This document shows positions 16,815 to 25,221 of a DNA stretch of 64,000 nt, in pieces. Location: the IMG/VR virus record IMGVR_UViG_3300025832_000005, positions 62,001-126,000 of that record, one strand, 5' to 3'. Under the pieces are notes generated by a model, which ran no database searches, had not been told where the DNA came from, and saw nothing but the letters and a program-made list of their open reading frames with translations. The position numbers were made by a program, and so were the translations under genes. The first letter of the stretch is position 1. Each line of letters begins with the position of its first letter. Origin of the DNA: a virus.

Positions 16815-17128
16815 AGTTTCTTATCTTTCTTTGACAGTTGTTTTGATGCCATTTTACTAACAGTGTCGTCAGTAGGATCAGTTTCAGTGGGGAGAGCTGA
16901 ATCTAATTTTACTTCTTGTTTGTTAGCACTACCAACGGCAGAAATACTGTTTAACATACGGATTAGTGATTTCATTTCTAAATAATATCCACTAGACTGT
17001 AATTTAGCTAATAATGCTGGTGTTTTAATTGAAGTCATACCACGTGCTTTAGATCGAACAATTAATTCTTCGATACCATTTAGGACATAGTCCTGTCCTT
17101 CAGTTATTATGACTTCATTAACTAACAT
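16811..17128 (-). CDS. hypothetical late protein with capsid-targeting-like N-terminus
   Basis: 105 residues. The N-terminus MLVNEVIITEGQDYV contains an I-T-E/G site like those cut by T4-type prohead protease, followed by a helical region and a Lys/Ser-rich tail ending KQLSKKDKKL. It starts where the gene at 17128 stops. Internal head protein is an inference from the N-terminus and late context; no family recognised. Confidence 0.65.
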   Translation of the reverse strand: MLVNEVIITEGQDYVLNGIEELIVRSKARGMTSIKTPALLAKLQSSGYYLEMKSLIRMLNSISAVGSANKQEVKLDSALPTETDPTDDTVSKMASKQLSKKDKKL

Positions 17129-17976
17129 TACTTGTTACCTGCGTCCAGTTCATTAATAATATTGATAAACTGATCGTGTGTCATAGTGCCGCTTTCAACC
17201 ATTTTAAAGAGCTTGTCTTTACTCTCTAGAAACTTTTTTTCAGCTAACGCACCTTTTTCCATGTCTGCTAAAGCACTTTCGCCTTTTAACTCACGTCCAA
17301 GTTGGTTGTCATCACCAGCGGCAGCATCGTCGCCACCAAATTCGTCACCCATGTCTAGTTCATCTGTGTCGCCCAGGTCCATGGTATCTGTACCCATGTC
17401 TGTTGGCATTGTTTGTGCTGGTTGCTCGCCACGTGCTACAAGTGTTGCGTTTTCTAATTCACCTTTTGCTGATTTAGCAGAGTCAAGTAATCCACCAAGT
17501 GCCGCTTCAGCACTAGCATTATATGCTTCTGCTTGTTCAAAGCCTAGTTGTTCTTTCATTGCGTCAACAATTGGCATAAGTTTTTGTACTTGCATTCCTG
17601 CTAAGTCTTCAACCATTTTTTGTAGTCCATCAACTAACTCTTGTGCGGCTAGCATTACTTCTGCTTGCTCTAGTTCTGCTGATTCACGTACTTTAGTTTT
17701 CATCTTTTTACCATCGTTACGTGTTGGCGCAACTTCACTGATGTAAGTACGTAATGAGTGTGAAATTAAACTTAATTTATTATAAGTTTTATCTTCCCAA
17801 TAAGCACTGTTGCTTTCTTTAATTGCTGTAATCTTTGCATTAGTTGCGTTTAACATACGCCCTAATGATTCACTGCTCATTTCAGAAACATTAACATTAT
17901 GACCAAATGTGTTAGCCAATACTTTGTTAATTTTTTCTACGTTGTGGGCAGCTGAGTTTAAATCGTTTAAATACAT
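17128..17976 (-). CDS. conserved late phage protein, acidic and helical
   Basis: 282 residues. Helical throughout, with a Met/Asp/Gly-rich low-complexity acidic stretch at about 190-225 (MGTDTMDLGDTDELDMGDEFGG) and a C-terminal EF-like helical pair (MTHDQFINIINELDAGNK). Similar proteins are conserved in marine T4-like phages. First gene after the late promoter at 18001-18008; the leader is about 20 bases. Scaffold or virion protein is possible but unproven. Confidence 0.7.
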   Translation of the reverse strand: MYLNDLNSAAHNVEKINKVLANTFGHNVNVSEMSSESLGRMLNATNAKITAIKESNSAYWEDKTYNKLSLISHSLRTYISEVAPTRNDGKKMKTKVRESAELEQAEVMLAAQELVDGLQKMVEDLAGMQVQKLMPIVDAMKEQLGFEQAEAYNASAEAALGGLLDSAKSAKGELENATLVARGEQPAQTMPTDMGTDTMDLGDTDELDMGDEFGGDDAAAGDDNQLGRELKGESALADMEKGALAEKKFLESKDKLFKMVESGTMTHDQFINIINELDAGNK

Positions 17977-18000
17977 TGTATAATTCCCCGTTGTTTATTA

Positions 18001-18008
18001 TATTTATA
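18001..18008 (-). promoter_or_regulatory. late promoter octamer TATAAATA
   Basis: Perfect T4-type TATAAATA on the minus strand, 24 bases before the ATG at 17976, lying between two late genes. Confidence 0.75.
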
Positions 18009-18016
18009 CACATCTG

Positions 18017-18484
18017 TTACAGACGTGATAAAATTCTTTGCTTTGCTTCTTGTACTTTTTGCTTCGCCCTACTGGCTTTAGCAATGGCAATATCTTCATT
18101 GATACCACCTCTGTTTGCTCTAGATTGTTGTGCCCAAGTTTCATATAGCGCATTACTATAATCATGGTCATACTTTTCTAATTCTGTAATTCCTGATGTT
18201 TTATTAGTGATATATTTTTTAACAATACCCATTGCTGTTTCAAACAATGCTAAGTCACTGTGTATTACTTCGTTGCCATCAACTACATTATAAAAGTTTT
18301 TTTGTCTACCAGCAAACTGCTCACTGATAATGTCAATGCGATAGTTTTGTACTGTAATTGATTGCTCTGTTATAGTTTGTGTCATAGCAACTTTTAGATC
18401 AACGTCAGCTTCTGCAGCCTCGTTAAGCATAGCAGATGTTTCCTCAACCTGCGCAGTTAAAATGTCTTTAAGAGATCTAGTCAT
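18017..18484 (-). CDS. hypothetical late protein
   Basis: 155 residues, helical, basic C-terminus (KASRAKQKVQEAKQRILSRL). The start MTRSLKDILTAQVEETSAML has a short amphipathic helix. Overlaps the previous gene at 18484. It belongs to the late set between the transglycosylase and the acidic helical protein. No function recognised. Confidence 0.65.
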   Translation of the reverse strand: MTRSLKDILTAQVEETSAMLNEAAEADVDLKVAMTQTITEQSITVQNYRIDIISEQFAGRQKNFYNVVDGNEVIHSDLALFETAMGIVKKYITNKTSGITELEKYDHDYSNALYETWAQQSRANRGGINEDIAIAKASRAKQKVQEAKQRILSRL

Positions 18485-18711
18485 TATAATTTACCGTACT
18501 TGTTAATGTTAAGTTTATAACCTGTTGTTTTACTGTCTACTACTTTATCTAGTACACCACGTACAACTAAGTTTTGCGCAATATACGCATCACGCTCATT
18601 TAATGACTTACGCTCTAGTATAATGTCTTCAGTAAAATGACTATCTAAAAAATCACTTTCACGACTATTAATAAATGTAGGAAAGCCACCTTTGGTTACA
18701 AATGCTCTCAT
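18484..18711 (-). CDS. small hypothetical late protein
   Basis: 75 residues (MRAFVTKGGFPTFINSRESDFLDSHF...). Looks like a winged-helix-sized globular domain ending TTGYKLNINKYGKL. Overlaps the end of the transglycosylase gene by four bases, so it is coupled to it. No family recognised. Confidence 0.65.
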   Translation of the reverse strand: MRAFVTKGGFPTFINSRESDFLDSHFTEDIILERKSLNERDAYIAQNLVVRGVLDKVVDSKTTGYKLNINKYGKL

Positions 18712-19577
18712 TGGTTTTGTATCCCTCTGCCTCTCAACAAATCCTGACGCATATTATCGTACGCCGCACGATTTGGTGTACCTGTAGGAAGACGTCTTGC
18801 GTCTCTATTGGCATTTTTATTCATTTGTGTTTGTTTAATTGTAAGCTCTCGGTTAGTATCTGCCATTTTATTGTTGATACGTTTATTCATATTTGTTTGA
18901 TCACTATTAAATTTACCCATAGCTGATCTGCCTTGAGCTAAACTATAACGTTCATTAACTTTGTAACAGTCACAATGTTTACATTCTGGACCACATTCAC
19001 ATTCAGTAACAGGTTGTCCACAACAGTCTTTGCTGCACATTTCAACGCCGTCCTTCATCCATGTTTTTTTGTCTTCATTTGTTAATGTTTTATATTTAAA
19101 ATTCTCTAATGAATCTGGTCCTTCGTGGTTAAATACTGCGTTGTTCCAAACATCATGTGCATAATTATTTGCTGATGCTACATCACCTTTAATTGCGCTA
19201 GGACCACCGTTATATCCTCTAAGTTGTTCTTCCCAATTGGCTGCACCATAATGATCACCTTGTGCTTTAAAATACAATAATCCTACCTTAGCATTTATAT
19301 TTGCATCATTTTTTATATCATCTAATGAATAGTTTGTTCCATATAATCTATTAACATCGTTTAATGCTGGTAATCTAACTTGAGCCATTCCGTATGCATT
19401 ATTTGTACGATTCGTGTCACCGACTACAGTGTTACCATTCTTATCAAACTGACCTGTTCTACTTTCTTTATTAAAAAGTTCCATAGCTATCGCAAATGGT
19501 ATATTTAGATCAGCCGCTGTTTTTCTAATTATATCAGATCTGTTACTATTCTCATTTATGATATCAAATATCTTCAT
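18708..19577 (-). CDS. lytic transglycosylase (SLT-like) with Cys-rich tail
   Basis: 289 residues. Soluble lytic transglycosylase fold: catalytic Glu in ELFNKESRTG (Glu38), NNAYGMAQVRLPAL, AKVGLLYFKAQ and LRGYNGGPSA. At about 175-205 a Cys cluster (MCSKDCCGQPVTECECGP) may bind metal, followed by a basic tail. No signal peptide; the N-terminus MKIFDIINENS resembles capsid-targeting peptides with an I-N-E site. A virion-borne peptidoglycan-cutting enzyme is the best inference, distinct from the secreted SleB-type protein. Confidence 0.82.
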   Translation of the reverse strand: MKIFDIINENSNRSDIIRKTAADLNIPFAIAMELFNKESRTGQFDKNGNTVVGDTNRTNNAYGMAQVRLPALNDVNRLYGTNYSLDDIKNDANINAKVGLLYFKAQGDHYGAANWEEQLRGYNGGPSAIKGDVASANNYAHDVWNNAVFNHEGPDSLENFKYKTLTNEDKKTWMKDGVEMCSKDCCGQPVTECECGPECKHCDCYKVNERYSLAQGRSAMGKFNSDQTNMNKRINNKMADTNRELTIKQTQMNKNANRDARRLPTGTPNRAAYDNMRQDLLRGRGIQNQ

Positions 19578-19578
19578 G

Positions 19579-19866
19579 TTACTTTACCTTGTTTAGCCTT
19601 TGTATTGCTTTACTTGCTGGATTCATACGTTTTGTGCGCTGTGCTTTTTTAGCTATTCTAGCACCCATCTTTGCTTTAGTTTTACGTAAAGTCATTCTTT
19701 TCTTCATATCAATGGGTTTAGCACATTGTGATGGATCGCTCACAACTCTGCCTTTTCGTTGTCCCACACTACAGCGAAATTTTCTAACAATTTTATTACC
19801 TTTGCGAGCCCAGACTAGCTGTGCTTCAACAACAGGTTCTTCTGATGTGAGTTCGTTTAAGTTCAT
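19579..19866 (-). CDS. small highly basic late protein
   Basis: 95 residues, strongly Lys/Arg-rich (KKRMTLRKTKAKMGARIAKKAQ) after an acidic start MNLNELTSEEPVVEA. A pair of Cys (FRCSVGQ...SQCAKP) could be structural. Known as a conserved unassigned protein in marine T4-like phages. A late octamer ends five bases before the ATG. DNA-binding or internal head protein is inferred from charge and context. Confidence 0.7.
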   Translation of the reverse strand: MNLNELTSEEPVVEAQLVWARKGNKIVRKFRCSVGQRKGRVVSDPSQCAKPIDMKKRMTLRKTKAKMGARIAKKAQRTKRMNPASKAIQRLNKVK

Positions 19867-19871
19867 ATAGT

Positions 19872-19879
19872 TATTTATT
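19872..19879 (-). promoter_or_regulatory. late promoter octamer AATAAATA
   Basis: AATAAATA with exactly five bases (ACTAT) before the ATG at 19866; leaderless start predicted. Confidence 0.7.
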
Positions 19880-19885
19880 AGATTT

Positions 19886-20182
19886 TTATGACATTAATAA
19901 TGTTGCTAGTAATGTTAGTACACCAGCAAGAACTGTACCACCAGTTCCCATCATTATTTTATTTGTTGTGGCATTTGCTTTAATCATTTCTTCACGCATT
20001 TTAGAGAATTCACGGATGCCTTCTTCTCTCATGGAAGTCACACTTTTTTCAATATTATTAAGGCGGGTATCAATATTGTTAACTTTTTCTTCCAAGACAC
20101 GATACCTCTCAGCACACAGGTCAACGTGAGCTTCTAAATTCTGTTTCTCTAACTGGGTTGTCCCAATTGTAGCTATAGACAT
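19886..20182 (-). CDS. coiled-coil protein with C-terminal membrane anchor
   Basis: 98 residues from MSIATIGTTQLEKQ (an in-frame GTG nine codons earlier is less likely). A coiled coil (about 15-65; ERYRVLEEKVNNIDTRLNNIEKS) is followed by a hydrophobic helix at about 78-96 (GTVLAGVLTLLATLLMS). Layout resembles XhlA/haemolysin-type phage proteins that work with a holin. Holin-related function is a possibility only. The late promoter lies about 125 bases upstream, with a hairpin (CGGAG/CTCCG) and two AAAAGGCTAC direct repeats in the leader. Confidence 0.7.
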   Translation of the reverse strand: MSIATIGTTQLEKQNLEAHVDLCAERYRVLEEKVNNIDTRLNNIEKSVTSMREEGIREFSKMREEMIKANATTNKIMMGTGGTVLAGVLTLLATLLMS

Positions 20183-20308
20183 AATTCTTCTCAACTGTGT
20201 CTTCAGCACATCGTTGTGCCTTGTTAACAGTAGCCTTTTATGTAGCCTTTTGATATCGGAGGCTTGTGGCGAACTCCGTAGTCTTGTGCCTTAGTTTTTT
20301 CTTAATAC

Positions 20309-20316
20309 TATTTATT
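20309..20316 (-). promoter_or_regulatory. late promoter octamer AATAAATA with long leader
   Basis: AATAAATA on the minus strand at the end of the upstream gene. The transcript to 20182 would have a leader of about 120 bases containing a CGGAG/CTCCG hairpin and a repeated AAAAGGCTAC. Confidence 0.55.
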
Positions 20317-20321
20317 GATGT

Positions 20322-20729
20322 CTACGTTTTCTTAAAGTATATGTTTAATAGTTTTTCGTCATAAGTCTCAAATGTATTAGTGACAAAGTTTGCGGTTTCT
20401 GTCAGATAAGGAGTAAATGCTACGCCGTCAAAATCATTTTCTAAGAAATGTACTGGATTATCGTTTAACATGTAAACGTCGGCATGCTCTACTGCAAATT
20501 CAATTTTCCACACATGATGTAGTCCTTTATGCGCTGAACCGAAGCGGTAATCAACTACATCTTGTGCTTCAAGGCACTTAACTGCAATAGATATTGGCTG
20601 GCTTCTCATGCCAGCTAGCTGAATAAGTGTATTAAAATTTTGTTTTTGATTATATGCTATAACATTTTTTGATTTACTATTATTGTCAGTAATATCAACT
20701 AGTGTATAGACTATGTATTGTTGTATCAA
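20322..20729 (-). CDS. conserved phage hypothetical protein
   Basis: 135 residues. Starts at TTG (20729) with AAGGTG six bases upstream; no ATG fits. Beta-rich, with LIQLAGMRSQPISIAVKCLEAQD and HHVWKIEFAVEHADVY. Proteins of this kind are conserved next to late genes in marine T4-like phages. Function unknown. Confidence 0.65.
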   Translation of the reverse strand: MIQQYIVYTLVDITDNNSKSKNVIAYNQKQNFNTLIQLAGMRSQPISIAVKCLEAQDVVDYRFGSAHKGLHHVWKIEFAVEHADVYMLNDNPVHFLENDFDGVAFTPYLTETANFVTNTFETYDEKLLNIYFKKT

Positions 20730-20737
20730 ATGACACC

Positions 20738-21520
20738 TTAAACTAGACTTCTTCCAAATGCTCTGCCAGCAGCAAATCCACCAGTGAACGCTGCAGCACC
20801 AACAGCTGCTCTTTGCGCAATTTTTCTAGCAGTAATTTTTGGCTCTGCGCTAGCAATATCTGGATTAATTAATCCGCCTGCTTTACTAAATTGTTTAAAT
20901 GGTTCATACAGTTCACTACGTATAGCATTGGCTCTATAATATTGAATTATTTTAGTTGCTGCTAATTGTTTTTGTCCTGCTTGTAATCCTTGCCATCCAG
21001 TTGCCATTCGTCTAATAGACTTATAATTAGCTTCTTTAATATCAAGACTGCGTTCAAGACGCATGAATAATCCACTAGCTTGTTTGGGATTTTGCCCAGC
21101 AGCTATGGATCTTAAATATGTTTTTAACTGTTGCTCTGGTATACCAACTCTTGCTGCTTGTGCTTTTTCAGAAGCATCGATACCAGTTTTAGTTGATATT
21201 TTATGAAGTGCGTGATAAAGATCATTGCCGTCTCTACGATAGTTTTTAAAGTTACCACCGCTAGCAAGTGTTCTTTTAGCATAATCTTGCGCCATAGGTT
21301 TAGTACTTGGATTTTGTGACATTATATGCATTGTTAGCAAGTTCATGAACGCAAAGTCCGCAGTGTTTTTCAAATCAACAGTTTCAAGTTGTTGACGAGT
21401 TTTGTACATTTTACTAGCTTCATTGAGATCATTAACAAACCCAAATTTTGGTTCGTTAGCCTCACTCATAGTATGTCCGCCTTCGATTTCTGCCCATTGC
21501 TTTGCTGTATATTGTTCCAT
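20738..21520 (-). CDS. hypothetical late protein with Ala/Gly-rich hydrophobic C-terminus
   Basis: 260 residues, mainly helical and basic, ending in an Ala/Gly-rich segment (AVGAAAFTGGFAAGRAFGRSLV) that could insert in a membrane. A late octamer ends five bases before the ATG, so it is probably read from a leaderless mRNA. No family recognised. It lies just downstream of the ligase-like gene and could be a virion protein ejected with DNA, which is speculation. Confidence 0.65.
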   Translation of the reverse strand: MEQYTAKQWAEIEGGHTMSEANEPKFGFVNDLNEASKMYKTRQQLETVDLKNTADFAFMNLLTMHIMSQNPSTKPMAQDYAKRTLASGGNFKNYRRDGNDLYHALHKISTKTGIDASEKAQAARVGIPEQQLKTYLRSIAAGQNPKQASGLFMRLERSLDIKEANYKSIRRMATGWQGLQAGQKQLAATKIIQYYRANAIRSELYEPFKQFSKAGGLINPDIASAEPKITARKIAQRAAVGAAAFTGGFAAGRAFGRSLV

Positions 21521-21525
21521 AGTAG

Positions 21526-21533
21526 TATTTATA
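21526..21533 (-). promoter_or_regulatory. late promoter octamer TATAAATA
   Basis: Perfect TATAAATA, five bases (CTACT) before the ATG at 21520, overlapping the last codons of the ligase-like gene. Confidence 0.8.
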
Positions 21534-22602
21534 AGTTTGGCGTCCAGCGATGTCTTGGTACAAGTTTAATTTTATCTCTACCTACTACATATCCTTCGCC
21601 ACCACTTTCACCTTTTGTAGTTGCTGTTACATCAGCTGGAGCATTGTCTAGCTGATCAATAATATTATTTTTTACTGTCATAATTTGTACAACTAATCCT
21701 AGTATAGCATTTAATCCATTACTGTCACTAGCCATTAGTTTTGCTTGTTGTCCAGCACTTACTTTACTAGTTTTTAACCAGTCGAAAAAACCACTTTGTA
21801 ATTGCTTTAATTTACCTTGTTTTACCATTTGATTTACATATGTATAAATGATATTACCTTTATTACTAAGACCCTGTTCAGGTGTTAACCAACCGTCAAT
21901 TGCTTGAGCATTAGCATTAGTTGCTTTTATAATGTCTTCTACACTGCTAATATCTACACTAGCTTGATGTGGTACATATGTTTGACCCATAACTACAACT
22001 TCATTAGTATTAATTCTTTTTGTATCTTTAATAGGAGTGCCAGTTTTGTCGCCAAACTCTCCGTATATACTGTGTGCCGCAATACCAATACTACTTGCGC
22101 CAACTCTTTTACCAAGATCACTGTTAGCGTCTATAGTATATAGAACACTATTTGGTTCAAATTGATATGTGTCGTTGTTTGATACGTATGGTTTGCTTGG
22201 TGAGTATAATAAATCACCATATATAAAGCCACGCAGATCGTTTGGTGTATTACGTTGCATGATGTCAAATACATCACCCATGTTATTAGCAAAGTCCTGT
22301 CTCCAGTCTTCGCCTTTACCAGTACTCATAACAAATGATTTTAATTCATCACTGCTAGTAGTTTTATTTTTACCCCAGCCATTTTTACCAGTTAGTACAA
22401 ACGTTCCGTCTGCTTCTCTGCCCCAATAGATAGTAGGATTGCCGTCCCATTTAATGGCTACATCATTTGAATCTTGACCAAGTCGTTGTAGTATACTTGC
22501 CGCTCTAAGAGCACCAGCACTGCCTTCAGCAAATACTAGATCTTCTAAGTGCTGGTATTCACGCCCTACTTTAGCTTCCGTTAAAAACTGGTTTGCTCGC
22601 AT
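21529..22602 (-). CDS. nucleotidyltransferase/ligase-like protein (KxDG motif)
   Basis: 357 residues from the ATG at 22602, which overlaps the preceding stop as TAATG; a TTG extension is rejected. IKWDGNPTIYWGR (Lys51-x-Asp-Gly54) matches motif I of covalent nucleotidyltransferases (DNA/RNA ligases, capping enzymes). RGFIYGDLLY (about 124-133) fits a motif III region, and EGYVVGRDKIKLVPR (336-350) fits motifs IV and V. The family is one of the unassigned families of marine T4-like phages. N-terminus MRANQFLTEAKVG looks like a capsid-targeting peptide with an L-T-E/A cleavage site. Co-transcribed with a Pol-beta-type nucleotidyltransferase. Ligase chemistry is inferred from motifs, not demonstrated. 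Confidence 0.72.
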   Translation of the reverse strand: MRANQFLTEAKVGREYQHLEDLVFAEGSAGALRAASILQRLGQDSNDVAIKWDGNPTIYWGREADGTFVLTGKNGWGKNKTTSSDELKSFVMSTGKGEDWRQDFANNMGDVFDIMQRNTPNDLRGFIYGDLLYSPSKPYVSNNDTYQFEPNSVLYTIDANSDLGKRVGASSIGIAAHSIYGEFGDKTGTPIKDTKRINTNEVVVMGQTYVPHQASVDISSVEDIIKATNANAQAIDGWLTPEQGLSNKGNIIYTYVNQMVKQGKLKQLQSGFFDWLKTSKVSAGQQAKLMASDSNGLNAILGLVVQIMTVKNNIIDQLDNAPADVTATTKGESGGEGYVVGRDKIKLVPRHRWTPNL

Positions 22603-23390
22603 TAGCTTTGTTCTTTCCAATTTGGATCGTTAGCTCTGATATTTGCTAATAGCTCTTCGCCTTCTTTACCCAATGCTGCTACAATAGCTTCCACACTGCC
22701 CATGTCTTGTTTGTGGGCATTAGGGCCTAATAATAATTTAGCAATCTCATCAATGTCACTTGTAATAAATCCATCTGGATCTTTTTTACCGTTTGGTAAA
22801 CGTTTAAACAATCCAACATAGTTACTCCATAACATGCCTTTTCCTTTAGCAATAATACTAAGCATCTGTTGCTTGTTAACACCTTTAAACGGCGATCCTT
22901 TTGGAATATTATGTGTATGGAATTGTGCCGCATTAGCAGCATTTGGTACTACCATAATGTCTACTTGGTGTGTGTTATCACCAATTGGTGTTTCTACGTG
23001 TACACTAGTACCACTTTGTCCTGTGTTAAACCCTGCTAAGTCAAATACTTGACGTAGCTTTTTACGGATGTCAGCATCTTTAGCGTCTTCCATATTAAAA
23101 TGTTGTTTTAGCTGATCTACATCTACGATCATATCCAAGTCACCACTTACTTTACCAGGTGTTGGAGTTGCTCCACTACCAATTGGTATAGCAGTACTAC
23201 CAGTTTTTGCCAGTACTGAATTAATTGATTTCATAATGCCAGGTATTAGTTTGTGATCAAAGCCCACACTGTCAGGGAATACATTACCGCCTTCTCTAAG
23301 ATGTAAATCTTCTTGTCTTAATCTTTTGATGCGGCTTCCACGACGGATTTTGCGTTTGCTCATTCCGCCTAGTATGTCTTTAATCTTCAC
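22602..23390 (-). CDS. Pol-beta superfamily nucleotidyltransferase
   Basis: 262 residues. Shows the superfamily signature: GS at 71-72, then SGDLDMIVD with Asp84 and Asp86, and the third carboxylate in HQVDIMVV (Asp144). Such enzymes add nucleotides to RNA, DNA, proteins or small molecules. The N-terminal 40 residues are very basic (SKRKIRRGSRIKRLR). Overlaps the preceding small gene by four bases (ATGA) and the ligase-like gene by one base, so the three are tightly coupled. Substrate unknown. Confidence 0.8.
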   Translation of the reverse strand: MKIKDILGGMSKRKIRRGSRIKRLRQEDLHLREGGNVFPDSVGFDHKLIPGIMKSINSVLAKTGSTAIPIGSGATPTPGKVSGDLDMIVDVDQLKQHFNMEDAKDADIRKKLRQVFDLAGFNTGQSGTSVHVETPIGDNTHQVDIMVVPNAANAAQFHTHNIPKGSPFKGVNKQQMLSIIAKGKGMLWSNYVGLFKRLPNGKKDPDGFITSDIDEIAKLLLGPNAHKQDMGSVEAIVAALGKEGEELLANIRANDPNWKEQS

Positions 23391-23623
23391 AGCTTTGATA
23401 CCCCTCTTTTAAACTTCCGAGGATCCTTGGTGCGAATTGAATTAATTAATCTTTTATTCAAATCCGCCGCAGTTTCATTATCAAATGTCTCATTAATTAA
23501 TTCAATTAAGTTAATTGCCGTAGCAATTACTTGTTCAGCATTTGCTTCAACAAGTTGCCGTCTGTCACGCTTTGGTGACATAGAATTAATTTCTTCTAAA
23601 ATAGATCTCGTTTTACGTTTCAT
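23387..23623 (-). CDS. small basic helical protein, first gene of the nucleotidyltransferase cassette
   Basis: 78 residues: MKRKTRSILEEINSMSPKRDRRQLVEANAEQ..., basic ends around a helical centre (VIATAINLIELINETF). Late octamer TATAAATA eight bases before the ATG. Stops inside the start of the nucleotidyltransferase gene. It could be a partner, adaptor or substrate of the two enzymes that follow; I recognise no family. Confidence 0.7.
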   Translation of the reverse strand: MKRKTRSILEEINSMSPKRDRRQLVEANAEQVIATAINLIELINETFDNETAADLNKRLINSIRTKDPRKFKRGVSKL

Positions 23624-23631
23624 ATCAATAC

Positions 23632-23639
23632 TATTTATA
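23632..23639 (-). promoter_or_regulatory. late promoter octamer TATAAATA
   Basis: Perfect octamer, eight bases before the ATG at 23623; would start a transcript with about three leader bases for the nucleotidyltransferase cassette. Confidence 0.75.
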
Positions 23640-23645
23640 AATATT

Positions 23646-23836
23646 GTTGTTAAAACATTGGTGGATAGTACTTATAGCAACTTTGCATTTCCTGATCGTG
23701 AACTTAGGATCCATAGGCAATAAGAATTAATACAGCTATGGGATGCGGGCAACAATTCAGGCTAATATCTTCGCCCGTTGTTCGTACATCATATTATAGA
23801 TACATATAAGGTCAACGGCATCAATGTTTTAACAAC
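23646..23836. repeat. gene-free region bounded by a 15-bp perfect inverted repeat
   Basis: About 190 bases between gp41 and the nucleotidyltransferase cassette hold no gene. Arms GTTGTTAAAACATTG (23646-23660) and CAATGTTTTAACAAC (23822-23836) are exact inverse copies. Inside are further inverted pairs (CCATAG/CTATGG, CGGGC/GCCCG). It could be a structured RNA, a bidirectional terminator or a replication origin. Confidence 0.7.
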
Positions 23837-25221
23837 TATTCCCTTCGTTTAAGTAAATTTTGTAATCTTGCGGCGTTTTCCACTGCGGTATTATCAGGCT
23901 GTGCTGACTCAGTACCAGCAGGGCTAACAGTTGCTTTATTCTTTAAGCTCTGATAGATGCTTGCTACTTGTCCTTCTTCACCTTGTTCATCTTCATCCAA
24001 GTCTGTAATACGCAGTGTATTCATATCATAGCCCAAGTCTAGTTTAGATCCAACACCACTACTACTACGTGTTTTCATAAACTGTATCTGTACTCTGCCA
24101 CGTTCACGCATTGCTCTTGAGCTAAAGATACCAATTAGGTTGTCTGCTGTATTAATCTTACTAATACCACCAGCAATGTGACTGTGATCAAACTCTACTT
24201 CATCAACAGCACCACGATTCAACTGAGACGCTGTAACAAACAATATGTTAAGCTCAATAGCTAAGTTACGTAGTTCTTCACTTACATACTTGTCTTTAAT
24301 AAACTGATCGCTTGGATTAACTTTAACGCTAACAGGCATCATAAGATCCAAATAGTCCACAAACAATCCATCAATTTTAATGTCGTTTTGTATCTGATAT
24401 TCTTTAATATATGCCTTGATATCATTAATAGTTGCGCCGTTAGGCATTTGTATCATTTGTAGTACGCCTGCTTTTTTGCTTGCCATACGTACTTTAAGTG
24501 CTGTGTCATCAGCATTGCGCATAACATCTTTAGTACTCTGGTTAGTAACCATAGCATCAATACGCATACTACATAGTTCTTCACTAAGTTCTAAACTTAC
24601 ATACACTACGTTCTTGCCAGCTAAACTCCAGTTGAGTGCCATGTTTTGCATAAACAAACTCTTACCACTACCGGATCCGCCAGCAAAGATGTTTAGTTCG
24701 CCTGGATTAAATCCACCATATAGTATCTTGTCAAGGCTTTCCCATCCAGTACTGTTTTGTCCACGATTGTCTTTAATTGCTTGTATACGTCCTGCTGGAT
24801 CGTCCCAGTAGTTAAGCCCAAAGTCTTTTGCTAGTCCAATACCAACAGCATCTTTAATTAGTTGCTCAACACTTCCGTATTCATGTCGTTCTAGTTTATC
24901 AGCACTTTCCAGGATAGCACCCTCAAGTGCCTTGTGTCTACAAAACTTTTCGTATTCATCCATAAACCATTTTTTATGGTCATCAGTAATCTTTGCTCTT
25001 ACATCATCAAATTCAATTCTTACTTTGGCTTTAATTTGTTCATGTGTTGGTAAATCGCCGTAGCCATCTACATGTTCTTGTATAAAGTCCATAACAGGCT
25101 GATACTTACGAACAAAGTATTTGCTGTTTGTAATCGCATTGCAGCGTACAAACAAATCTTTGTCAGCAAGTAAAAACTCTAGATATAACTTTTGTAAATC
25201 TTCTGTGTACTCTTCACTCAT
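23836..25221 (-). CDS. 41: replicative DNA helicase, gp41-like
   Basis: 461 residues of the DnaB-like family. Walker A GGSGSGKS at 181-188, Walker B-type GLFVDYLDLMMP, and later FVTASQLNRGA and HIAGGISKINTADNLIGI helicase motifs. Unwinds DNA 5'-3' on the lagging strand and pairs with the gp61 primase encoded just upstream. No intein or frameshift seen. The C-terminal Gln/Ser/Pro-rich 40 residues are probably disordered. Confidence 0.95.
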   Translation of the reverse strand: MSEEYTEDLQKLYLEFLLADKDLFVRCNAITNSKYFVRKYQPVMDFIQEHVDGYGDLPTHEQIKAKVRIEFDDVRAKITDDHKKWFMDEYEKFCRHKALEGAILESADKLERHEYGSVEQLIKDAVGIGLAKDFGLNYWDDPAGRIQAIKDNRGQNSTGWESLDKILYGGFNPGELNIFAGGSGSGKSLFMQNMALNWSLAGKNVVYVSLELSEELCSMRIDAMVTNQSTKDVMRNADDTALKVRMASKKAGVLQMIQMPNGATINDIKAYIKEYQIQNDIKIDGLFVDYLDLMMPVSVKVNPSDQFIKDKYVSEELRNLAIELNILFVTASQLNRGAVDEVEFDHSHIAGGISKINTADNLIGIFSSRAMRERGRVQIQFMKTRSSSGVGSKLDLGYDMNTLRITDLDEDEQGEEGQVASIYQSLKNKATVSPAGTESAQPDNTAVENAARLQNLLKRRE

